6,297 nucleotides of DNA from Thermoleophilia bacterium (GTDB taxonomy: Bacteria > Actinomycetota > Thermoleophilia > Gaiellales > F1-60-MAGs149), in NCBI GenBank assembly GCA_016462095.1, contig JAEMTW010000113.1:1-6297 (forward strand). The letters run 5' to 3'. Below the pieces are notes generated by a model, which did not search any database, was not told the DNA's origin, and saw only the letters and a list, made by a program, of their open reading frames with translations. Both the position numbers and the translations under genes were made by a program. Shown here piece by piece: positions 1 to 5,190 of the stretch. Position 1 is the stretch's first letter. Every line of letters starts with the position of its first letter.

Positions 1-14
1 GGTGTCCTCCCTGG
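1..14 (-). promoter_or_regulatory. Shine-Dalgarno-like site for a minus-strand gene beyond the left edge
   Basis: Read on the minus strand, the last bases of the window are AGGGAGGACACC. The GGAGG core lies at positions 10 to 6, with five bases left before the edge. A start codon immediately outside the window would have normal spacing, so the next minus-strand gene may begin there and follow the kinase gene in the same operon. The core is seen directly; the gene is inferred and cannot be confirmed here. The stretch between this site and the kinase stop codon (roughly 15-116) shows no convincing gene. It holds an inverted repeat, CCACGCG (70-76) with CGCGTGG (90-96), around a 13-base loop, which could be a weak hairpin after the kinase gene. 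Confidence 0.35.
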
Positions 15-116
15 ACCCTGAACCCGCTGATCAGTGGTCGGCATACCCTTGGCTTTCGCCCCCTCACACCCACGCGACGGCGTCAACTCCGCGTGGTCAC
101 TAGGACCGTGAAATCG

Positions 117-935
117 CTAGAGGCGCAGACGCAAGATCTTCGCGACGCCATAGGTGGCGGTGACGGCCGCCATGCGAGGGGGCTCGTCGGCATCGAGCGC
201 AGCAGCGAACAGCGCCGTAAACATGTCGCCCGCCCCGACGGTGTCGGCGAGGAGGGGGATGCGGTCGGCTGGGATGCGCAGAATCTCGGGCTCGTCCTCG
301 GTCCACAGCTCACAGCCGCCTTCGCCATAGGTGACGACGACGATCGGGACGCCGGCGCGGGCGAGGGCTGCGGCATCCGTGCCGCCAAGCAACGCCTCGG
401 CCTCCTCATCGCTGAACTTGATCGCAGCGACACCAGCCACCCAGGCCGGGTCGAACGGACCGACCGGTCGCACTTCGCCAAGGCCGGGTCGAGCGAGACC
501 CTGCGCATCGAAAACAACGCGGCGCCCAAGCGCGACGAGGGCAGCGACAGATTCGGGAGGCACGTCGTCGCGCCACTGCGTCCCAACGGCGATCGTCGAC
601 GCACTCGCTAGCGACGACTTCGCCCAGCCGTTGATGTCCTCAGGAAGAAACGGATCCCCGAGCGCTGCGACCTCGTGGTCGCGCAGGCCACCCGGCTTGA
701 GCGTGAGGCGACTAACGAACGTGCCCTCCGTTGGCCCGATCAGCACCGGGAGGCCGCGACGATTGAGCTCGGCGTAAAGCTCGTCGTCGCCGCCACGCGT
801 GACGACGATCCCACGAATGCCAGCAGCCGACAGCGCCTGAGCGGCAAAGATCGGAGCGCCACCACAGCGGTGTTCTTCCGAGCCGTCAGCATGGATGATC
901 TCGTCGAGCACGGTCTGTCCCAGTAGGGCAATCAC
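117..935 (-). CDS. PfkB-family carbohydrate/nucleoside kinase
   Basis: This is a ribokinase-like (PfkB) sugar or nucleoside kinase of 272 residues, predicted to be cytoplasmic and to transfer phosphate from ATP to a hydroxyl of an unidentified substrate. The N-terminal GG pair of the family is at residues 25-26 (CGGAPIFAA). The hallmark signature DTVGAGDMFTALF is at 231-243, with the catalytic-base aspartate at D237 in the GAGD anion hole. A TYGEGG stretch (202-207) fits the nucleotide-binding loop before it. The protein is slightly short for the family, which is usually about 290-320 residues. The usual GG-x-x-x-N pattern is altered: GGAPIF lacks the asparagine, so substrate cannot be guessed from the ribokinase or fructokinase subfamilies. 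The GTG start overlaps the TGA stop of the upstream membrane-protein gene (GTGA), with GGGAG about 10 bases before it, so translation is probably coupled. The stop is TAG. Family assignment is firm; substrate is unknown. Confidence 0.88.
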   Translation of the reverse strand: MIALLGQTVLDEIIHADGSEEHRCGGAPIFAAQALSAAGIRGIVVTRGGDDELYAELNRRGLPVLIGPTEGTFVSRLTLKPGGLRDHEVAALGDPFLPEDINGWAKSSLASASTIAVGTQWRDDVPPESVAALVALGRRVVFDAQGLARPGLGEVRPVGPFDPAWVAGVAAIKFSDEEAEALLGGTDAAALARAGVPIVVVTYGEGGCELWTEDEPEILRIPADRIPLLADTVGAGDMFTALFAAALDADEPPRMAAVTATYGVAKILRLRL

Positions 936-1366
936 CCGCGCAGCGCTCCCCAGGCCAGGTAGCCATAGGCACTGAAGGCCAGCAGCCAGCCAGCGGCGGC
1001 CAAGATGTCGGGTCCGGTTCCACCACAGTTATAGGCGTTGCCCGCAACGCAGAGTCCCTGAGCCAAGAGACCGAAACCGCCAGCCAAACCCGTGGTGGCA
1101 AAGACTCCCAGTGCGATCCACGTCGGTCCGTGTTCCCGCCCCCGTCCGCGCAGTGCGAGGGCGCCGGCCGACACGATCACAGCGGCCAGCAGTACGAACG
1201 CCTCGAGCGACCAGTGATGCAGGCTCATCTGAACGATCAGGACTAAAACCGCGAGGGGGAGCGTGACGCGCCCCAGGAGGACGCCGTTGCCACGGGCAAG
1301 GCGGATGATCGTCACGATCACGAGCGCGGCAGTGGTTGCAGATAGAAGGGAGAAAAACAGGCTCAT
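932..1366 (-). CDS. Small multi-pass membrane protein, unknown function
   Basis: I do not recognise this 144-residue protein. It is strongly hydrophobic, with about five likely membrane segments near residues 3-22, 31-49, 53-72, 84-104 and 119-140. Short charged loops separate them (RLARGNG at 22-28 and RGRGREHG at 73-80). Two cysteines, C106 and C114, lie in the loop between the last two segments (CVAGNAYNC) and could form a disulfide or bind a metal if that loop is outside the cytoplasm. The open frame extends upstream to 1639, but that part is antisense to tatA and reads as arginine- and serine-rich shadow. The ATG at 1366, directly before the hydrophobic stretch, is therefore the likely start, although no good ribosome-binding site precedes it. 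The gene overlaps the kinase start by GTGA, so the two are probably one operon. It might be a transporter partner or an orphan integral membrane protein; no function can be given. Confidence 0.72.
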   Translation of the reverse strand: MSLFFSLLSATTAALVIVTIIRLARGNGVLLGRVTLPLAVLVLIVQMSLHHWSLEAFVLLAAVIVSAGALALRGRGREHGPTWIALGVFATTGLAGGFGLLAQGLCVAGNAYNCGGTGPDILAAAGWLLAFSAYGYLAWGALRG

Positions 1367-1452
1367 AAACGGTAAGTACCCTAAACGGTACTGCGATGTC
1401 CCGGCGGATCTATTTCGATGGTAGGCTTGCCAAAGCAAGGAGGAGGAACCGT
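1367..1452. promoter_or_regulatory. Divergent promoter region between membrane-protein/kinase unit and tat operon
   Basis: This 86-base gap must hold promoters for both directions. The 9-base sequence TAAACGGTA occurs at 1366-1374 and again at 1382-1390, exactly 16 bases apart. One copy touches the ATG of the minus-strand gene. An inverted GGTA-AG-TACC lies at 1371-1380. These could form an operator, or could supply TAnnnT-type -10 elements on the minus strand. Nearer tatA, CTTGC (1426-1430) and GCAAG (1435-1439) can pair around a CAAA loop, with the 3' arm touching the Shine-Dalgarno sequence. I found no convincing -35/-10 pair. The repeats are seen directly; a regulatory role is inferred. 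Confidence 0.4.
1439..1446 (+). promoter_or_regulatory. Ribosome-binding site that sets the tatA start
   Basis: GGAGGAGG lies six bases before the ATG at 1453. It favours that ATG over the in-frame ATG at 1396, which has no such site and would add 19 basic residues ahead of a normal TatA N-terminus. Confidence 0.85.
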
Positions 1453-1836
1453 ATGCCGCAATTTGGAGTAATGGAAATCGCGATCGTTCTCGTGATTGGT
1501 CTACTTGTGTTCGGTCCGAAGAAGTTGCCGGAACTCGGCCGCGGTTTGGGCTCAAGCATGCGCGACTTCCGCCGTGGACTCTCTGGCGAGGCCGACAACG
1601 ATCCGCCGGCGCAGCCCGTCGTCGTGCAGTCGACGACACCGATTGTCGAGACGGCCGTTCCTTCGGCTGAGCGTGTCGCGGAGCCCGTTCCTGTCGGTGA
1701 GCCCGTTCCTGTCGGTGAGCCCGTTGCTGCAGAGCCCGTTGCTGCTGCAGAGCCCGTTGCTGCTGCAGAGCCCGTTGCTGCTGCAGAGCCCGAGGTCGCT
1801 GAAGAGCCTGTTGCAGACGCTAAGCCGGCTGAGTAA
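1453..1836 (+). CDS. tatA: Sec-independent protein translocase subunit TatA
   Basis: This is TatA, the pore-forming or membrane-thinning component of the twin-arginine system, which exports folded proteins across the cytoplasmic membrane. The 127-residue protein begins with a short hydrophobic helix (about residues 5-20, IVLVIGLLVF). The hallmark hinge FGPKKLPELGR follows at 20-30, and then an amphipathic helix, GLGSSMRDFRRGLSG, at about 31-45. The FGPKKLP hinge is TatA-like. A glutamate sits at position 8, a place where TatA often has glutamine and TatB glutamate, so one protein might serve both roles; no separate tatB is in the window. The rest, from about residue 46, is a proline-, valine-, alanine- and glutamate-rich tail built from tandem EPV repeats. 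The length is normal to slightly long for an actinobacterial TatA. tatC follows 23 bases downstream, supporting the call and a shared operon. Confidence 0.93.
   Translation: MPQFGVMEIAIVLVIGLLVFGPKKLPELGRGLGSSMRDFRRGLSGEADNDPPAQPVVVQSTTPIVETAVPSAERVAEPVPVGEPVPVGEPVAAEPVAAAEPVAAAEPVAAAEPEVAEEPVADAKPAE
1681..1785 (+). repeat. In-frame 18-bp minisatellite in the tatA tail
   Basis: Two perfect 18-base copies of GAGCCCGTTCCTGTCGGT (1681-1716) encode EPVPVG twice. A 15-base unit, GAGCCCGTTGCTGCA, follows (1717-1731), then three identical 18-base copies of GAGCCCGTTGCTGCTGCA (1732-1785) encoding EPVAAA. All six units begin GAGCCCGTT, and unit lengths are multiples of three, so copy-number change keeps the frame. 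The array lies in the cytoplasmic tail, outside the conserved TatA core. Confidence 0.95.
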
Positions 1837-1859
1837 GCACACCGAGGGTAGACAAGACA

Positions 1860-2666
1860 ATGTTGGCCGGACTCCGCGGTACGCGGCGCATTGAGCACCA
1901 GGAGGAGGTCCCGATTACGGACCACCTCGAGGAGCTCCGCAACCGCATCATCATCTGCGTCGTCGCGCTAGCGGTCGCCTTTGCAGTGTGCTTCTGGAAG
2001 CACGAGTTGATCCTCGAGATCCTCAACGGGCCGCTGCCGCCCCAGCTGCCCACGCCGATCGTGCTGGGCGTTGCGGAGCCATTCACGATTGCTCTCAAGG
2101 TCGCGTTGGCGGGCGCGATCGTGCTGGTGATCCCCGTGCTGATCTACCAGCTCTACGCCTATGTGATGCCCGCGTTCGACCCCGATCACGATCGGCGCAC
2201 GTGGCCGTACCTGACTGGTGCTTCTTTGCTCTTTTTCGCGGGCCTCGCCTTTGGCTACTTTGCCGTTTTGCCGCCCGCGATGGGCTTTCTGATCGGGTAC
2301 GACTCGGAGCTTTACAACCGGCAGATCGATGCGGGCAACTACTACAGCTTCGTTGTCCAGATCCTGATTGCCTGCGGGCTGATCTTTCAGATGCCATCAG
2401 GCGTCTTTGTGCTGACGACGGTTGGTCTGATGCGCGCATCGTGGATGCGCAAGAATCGTCGCTACGCGATCTTCCTGCTCGCGATCATCTCGGCGGCCCT
2501 TCCGAGCGGCGATGTGATCTCGATGATGATCATGTTCGCCGCGCTGCTCGCACTCTATGAGGCTTCGATCTACGTCGCCGTCTTTGTCGAACGAAGAAAG
2601 GCTGAGGACCCCGATTCCGAGGCCACGACTGACCTCGTCGACGTTGCTGACGTCGAGGACGTGTGA
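1860..2666 (+). CDS. tatC: Sec-independent protein translocase subunit TatC
   Basis: TatC is the twin-arginine signal-peptide receptor and core of the Tat translocase. The protein has 268 residues with six likely membrane segments, about 29-47, 78-98, 120-142, 162-190, 200-217 and 221-243. The cytoplasmic N-terminal signature DHLEELRNR (21-29) matches the HLxELRxR family motif involved in signal-peptide binding. PFT near 74-76, VMPAFDP (102-108) and the FxxP motif FQMP (176-179) follow. In E. coli the last motif is FEVP with Glu170; here the residue is glutamine, which from memory also occurs in cyanobacterial and plastid TatC. HDRR (110-113) aligns with E. coli HERR, a conservative Glu-to-Asp change. 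The last 25 residues form an acidic tail. The start is the ATG at 1860, 23 bases after tatA, with GAGGG 11 bases upstream. The TGA stop overlaps the GTG start of the next gene. Confidence 0.96.
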   Translation: MLAGLRGTRRIEHQEEVPITDHLEELRNRIIICVVALAVAFAVCFWKHELILEILNGPLPPQLPTPIVLGVAEPFTIALKVALAGAIVLVIPVLIYQLYAYVMPAFDPDHDRRTWPYLTGASLLFFAGLAFGYFAVLPPAMGFLIGYDSELYNRQIDAGNYYSFVVQILIACGLIFQMPSGVFVLTTVGLMRASWMRKNRRYAIFLLAIISAALPSGDVISMMIMFAALLALYEASIYVAVFVERRKAEDPDSEATTDLVDVADVEDV

Positions 2667-4003
2667 CCGAGGTCTATACCGCCGACCAGGTGCTGCCGGT
2701 CGGCGCCCCGCCGCTACGGCAGGGTGCAGTTGCAGTGCAGGATGGTCTGATCGTCGCAGTCGGTTCGCGACCTGAGGTGCTCGGCGCGTTCCCGGATGCT
2801 CAGCTTGAAGAGCTCGGTGCGGCCGTGCTGCTGCCAGCACTCATCAACGCGCACACGCACTTGGAGTACGCCACCTACGGCGGCTTTGGCGATGGGCTCC
2901 CGTTCGGCGACTGGCTCGCCGACCACGTTGCCCGGAGGCCCCGGCTCGCCCCCGGCGATGTCGAGGCTGCTGCTGCGCTCGGCGCGCTTCTCTGTCTGCA
3001 GTCGGGGGTTGGAACCGTTGCGGACGCGTCGTATTCGGGGGCCGCTGTCGCTGCTGCCAGCGAGGCTGGGCTCCGCGCAATCGTGCACCTCGAGGCGTTT
3101 GGCGGCCCTGATGCTGACGCTGAAGGGGTTGTTGCAGCACTTCGTGCGCGCCTTGCAACATTCGCAGGCGAGGCAACGCCGCTCGTGCGACTGGGTGTTT
3201 CGCCCCACAGTCCGTACTCGGTCGCACCAGCCGTCTTCGCTGCGCTCGACACGTTTGCTCAATCCGACAGCCTGACGGTGATGACGCACGTTGCCGAGTC
3301 GGCGGCGGAACTCGAGGCCGTTGCGGCTGGCACGGGTCCAATCGCCGACGCACTGCGTTCGCTGACTCGCATCGAAGCGACGGGACAGCACTCGCTCGAC
3401 CTGCTGGCCGGGGCCGGCCTGCTTCACCCTGGGGTGATCCTCGTCCACGCGGTGCACGTCAACGCTGGGCAGATCGCGGTGATCGCCGCGTCGGGTGCGG
3501 GCGTCGTGCACTGCCCTCGCTCGAATGCGATTCTTGGTTGTGGGGCAGCGCCCATTGCGGGGCTGCGCGCGGCTGGTGTCCCCATCGGCATCGGGTCGGA
3601 TTCGCCAGCCTCGGCAATCGACTTCGATTTTTGGGCCGAGTTGCGAGCCGCGCTCTTGACGGCGCGGGTCCGCGAGGGGCGGCCCGACGCGCTGACCGCC
3701 GATGCTGTCCTCGAATTGGCGACGCTCGGTGGTGCCCGGGTGTTGGGCATTGACGGGTTGGTTGGTTCGCTTGCTGTTGGCAAACGAGCGGACCTCACAG
3801 CAGTCGATCTGACGGACACGCCGTATGGCGTCGCCGAGAACGCCGCCACGGCCGCAGTGTTCGCGGGATCACCAGAACGGACGCTACTCACCGTCGTTGA
3901 TGGCGTCGTGCGCTACCGTAAGGGCGCAGATACGGAGCGTCTAGCGGCCTGTTGGGCTGCTGCGCTGCCGGGTCGGACACGAATGATCGGAACAGACGAC
4001 TGA
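2663..4003 (+). CDS. Amidohydrolase, SAH/aminodeoxyfutalosine deaminase type
   Basis: This 446-residue protein belongs to the amidohydrolase superfamily, in the branch holding S-adenosylhomocysteine/methylthioadenosine deaminases, aminodeoxyfutalosine deaminases (MqnX) and chlorohydrolases. It should be a cytoplasmic, metal-dependent hydrolase that removes an amino group from a purine ring. Visible active-site elements are NAHTHLEY (62-69, metal ligands H64 and H66), SPHSPYS (180-186, H182-region substrate loop), THVAES (208-213, ligand H209 and catalytic E212), VHAVHV (261-266), HCPRSN (283-288) and GIGSDSPAS (309-317, ligand D313). The N- and C-terminal parts form the usual composite beta domain, ending GKRADL (373-378). 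HLE after HTH and HSPYS fit the futalosine-type enzymes, which would place it in menaquinone synthesis, but SAH deaminase or a related activity is not excluded. The GTG start overlaps the tatC stop (GTGA), with GAGG four bases upstream. The stop overlaps the next ATG (TGATG). Confidence 0.85.
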   Translation: MTEVYTADQVLPVGAPPLRQGAVAVQDGLIVAVGSRPEVLGAFPDAQLEELGAAVLLPALINAHTHLEYATYGGFGDGLPFGDWLADHVARRPRLAPGDVEAAAALGALLCLQSGVGTVADASYSGAAVAAASEAGLRAIVHLEAFGGPDADAEGVVAALRARLATFAGEATPLVRLGVSPHSPYSVAPAVFAALDTFAQSDSLTVMTHVAESAAELEAVAAGTGPIADALRSLTRIEATGQHSLDLLAGAGLLHPGVILVHAVHVNAGQIAVIAASGAGVVHCPRSNAILGCGAAPIAGLRAAGVPIGIGSDSPASAIDFDFWAELRAALLTARVREGRPDALTADAVLELATLGGARVLGIDGLVGSLAVGKRADLTAVDLTDTPYGVAENAATAAVFAGSPERTLLTVVDGVVRYRKGADTERLAACWAAALPGRTRMIGTDD

Positions 4004-4908
4004 TGGCACGAACCAAGCGAAAAGATGGTCCTGGCACTGTTGCCACGTCGGCACCGAAGTCGTCTAAGAGCAAGCAAGAGGCTCCGTATTCGGTCACGCC
4101 AACGCTGAACGAGCGCCTGCGCAAGCACTTCAAGTGGGTCTTCGCACTGCTCGCAATCGTCTTCGCCTTGATGTTCGTGATCGCGGGAGTCGGTACGGGT
4201 GGACCGTCGATCATCGACCTGCTTGGCAACTCTGGTGGCAGTTCCGATGCTCCCGCGACGGTGCCGGCAAATACGGCTGTCAAAGATGCGTTGGCCGAGA
4301 CCAAGTCGGCACCGGAAGATCCGCAGTCGTGGCTGGCGCTCGCCCAGGCGTATGTCAACACGGGCGCGTTGACCGACGTCCCTGCTGCAGCAGAAAAAGC
4401 TGCTGCGCTTGCACCAACGGATGTCGCCGTACAGAGCGCAATCGCCGATCTCTATCTCGCCCAGGCTGCTGCCGCTTTGCAAGAGGCCCAGACTGAGTAC
4501 GCCGCTGCACAGGCCGAGAGCAATCTTGCTGGCCGCCCTGCTGTGCCATTGTCCGTCATTCCTGGCCAGTCGAACGGGGCGACGCAGTTCCGGACTGCGC
4601 AGGAGAGCATTTCGAGTGCGGTGATGGCGGAGGCGTCCGCGAAGGTCACGCCACTGCAGACCGAGGCGATCGACGCCTACCAGGCGGCCGTGGTGGCGCA
4701 GACGATCGTGACCGTCCTCGAACCGACAGATCCTGCGGCCTTCTTCCGTCTCGGCCAGATCAGCTCGGCTGCAAACGACCCGGCCGCCGCGATCGCCGCG
4801 TACAAGAAGTTCGTCAAGCTGGCACCGAACGATCCGTTGACAGCGAAGGTCCAGGAAGAAATCACTCGCCTGACGGAGGCCTCGGCAGCACTTCCGTTGG
4901 CGCAGTAG
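4003..4908 (+). CDS. Membrane-anchored TPR-repeat protein
   Basis: This 301-residue protein has a lysine- and arginine-rich cytoplasmic N-terminus (1-43) and a single membrane helix at about 44-63 (WVFALLAIVFALMFVIAGVG). A glycine/serine linker follows, then an extracytoplasmic alanine-rich helical domain. Two TPR-like units are visible, at about 107-140 (ending AAALAPTD) and 243-276 (ending KFVKLAPNDP). The latter has the typical xAAxAAYKKFVKLAPxxP helix-B pattern. Between them lies a long alanine- and glutamine-rich insert (about 148-240), which may be degenerate repeats or a coiled hairpin. TPR units bind partner proteins, so it may be an assembly scaffold at the membrane, but the partner is unknown. 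The ATG at 4003 is chosen because it overlaps the deaminase TGA (TGATG). An in-frame ATG at 3952 would lie inside the deaminase gene. It is the last gene of the tat operon as seen here. Confidence 0.8.
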   Translation: MARTKRKDGPGTVATSAPKSSKSKQEAPYSVTPTLNERLRKHFKWVFALLAIVFALMFVIAGVGTGGPSIIDLLGNSGGSSDAPATVPANTAVKDALAETKSAPEDPQSWLALAQAYVNTGALTDVPAAAEKAAALAPTDVAVQSAIADLYLAQAAAALQEAQTEYAAAQAESNLAGRPAVPLSVIPGQSNGATQFRTAQESISSAVMAEASAKVTPLQTEAIDAYQAAVVAQTIVTVLEPTDPAAFFRLGQISSAANDPAAAIAAYKKFVKLAPNDPLTAKVQEEITRLTEASAALPLAQ

Positions 4909-4934
4909 GTTCGCGATGCCCACGGAGCGGGTAC

Positions 4935-4965
4935 GTGACCCCTCAACGCTCACGATTGGTACATT
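4935..4965 (+). promoter_or_regulatory. Possible tRNA-Lys promoter
   Basis: TACATT (4960-4965) fits the actinobacterial TAnnnT -10 pattern and ends nine bases before the tRNA 5' end. GTGACC (4935-4940) is a partial -35 match with 19 bases between, a slightly long spacing. This is inferred from motif fit only; the tRNA might also be read through from the tat operon, whose last gene ends 66 bases upstream. Confidence 0.3.
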
Positions 4966-4974
4966 TTCCGCCGC

Positions 4975-5047
4975 GGGCCGTTAGCTCAGCTGGTAGAGCA
5001 GGGGACTCTTAATCCCAAGGTCGTAGGTTCGACCCCTACACGGCCCA
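4975..5047 (+). tRNA. tRNA-Lys (anticodon CTT)
   Basis: All cloverleaf arms can be paired by eye. The acceptor arms GGGCCGT (4975-4981) and ACGGCCC (5040-5046) are fully paired, with discriminator A at 5047. The D arm is GCTC/GAGC (4984-4987, 4996-4999). The anticodon loop CTCTTAA (5006-5012) gives anticodon CTT, reading AAG lysine codons. The T arm GTAGG/CCTAC (5023-5027, 5035-5039) encloses the loop TTCGACC. The variable loop is five bases. The anticodon stem GGGGA/TCCCA has four good pairs and one G-A mismatch at its first position (27-43). CCA is not encoded (TCC follows position 5047), so it would be added after transcription. Confidence 0.96.
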
Positions 5048-5102
5048 TCCGCGCTGGTTGGAGGCGCTGTGAGCGGCCAGCAAGGCCCACTCGTAGTGCC
5101 CG

Positions 5103-5136
5103 GCGGACATGACAAGTGCGCACGTGTCATGTCCGC
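5103..5136. terminator. 34-bp near-perfect palindrome between convergent genes; candidate bidirectional terminator or dispersed repeat
   Basis: The arms GCGGACATGACA (5103-5114) and TGTCATGTCCGC (5125-5136) pair over all 12 bases. The centre GTGCGCAC (5116-5123) is itself a palindrome, so only the A5115/G5124 pair breaks symmetry over 34 bases. CGTAG (5092-5096) and CTACG (5144-5148) can add an outer stem. The element sits between the plus-strand tRNA and the minus-strand ene-reductase, exactly where a shared terminator would be useful. No T-run follows on either strand, so it would be a U-less hairpin terminator. It could instead be a dispersed palindromic repeat or a dimeric protein site. 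A second small hairpin, ACGCGC-GAG-GCGCGT (5163-5177), lies nearer the ene-reductase stop. The symmetry is seen directly; its role is inferred. Confidence 0.55.
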
Positions 5137-5190
5137 GAGCCACCTACGTTGCAGAACTGATCACGCGCGAGGCGCGTCTGTGAATAACGC

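Noticed and set aside
2..103. A plus-strand open frame from the window edge to a TAG at 101-103 that could be the C-terminus of a converging gene (33 codons, ending TPRGH).
   Set aside because: It is short, has no recognisable motif, and conflicts with the outward-facing Shine-Dalgarno sequence at the same edge. It is possible but unsupported.
93..611. A 172-codon plus-strand open frame across the kinase gene.
   Set aside because: It is fully antisense to a clear PfkB gene, Arg/Gly/Asp-rich in low-complexity fashion, and is a typical high-GC shadow.
1396..1452. An earlier in-frame ATG for tatA at 1396.
   Set aside because: The strong GGAGGAGG site six bases before the ATG at 1453, and the normal TatA N-terminus from there, make the later start far more likely.
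1367..1639. Upstream extension of the minus-strand membrane protein to a start at 1639.
   Set aside because: The extra 91 residues are antisense to the tatA coding region, polar and Arg/Ser-rich, and precede a natural membrane-protein start at 1366.
1681..1785. CRISPR-like array.
   Set aside because: The units are tandem without spacers and lie in frame within tatA; this is a coding minisatellite.
2388..2399. Gln instead of the E. coli-type Glu in the TatC FxxP motif as a sign of a defective TatC.
   Set aside because: Gln at this site is, to my knowledge, found in other functional TatC lineages such as plastid and cyanobacterial ones, so it is not evidence of loss of function.
3952..4002. 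An earlier in-frame ATG for the TPR protein at 3952.
   Set aside because: It lies inside the deaminase gene with no ribosome-binding site. The TGATG overlap at 4001-4005 and the basic N-terminus fit the start at 4003.
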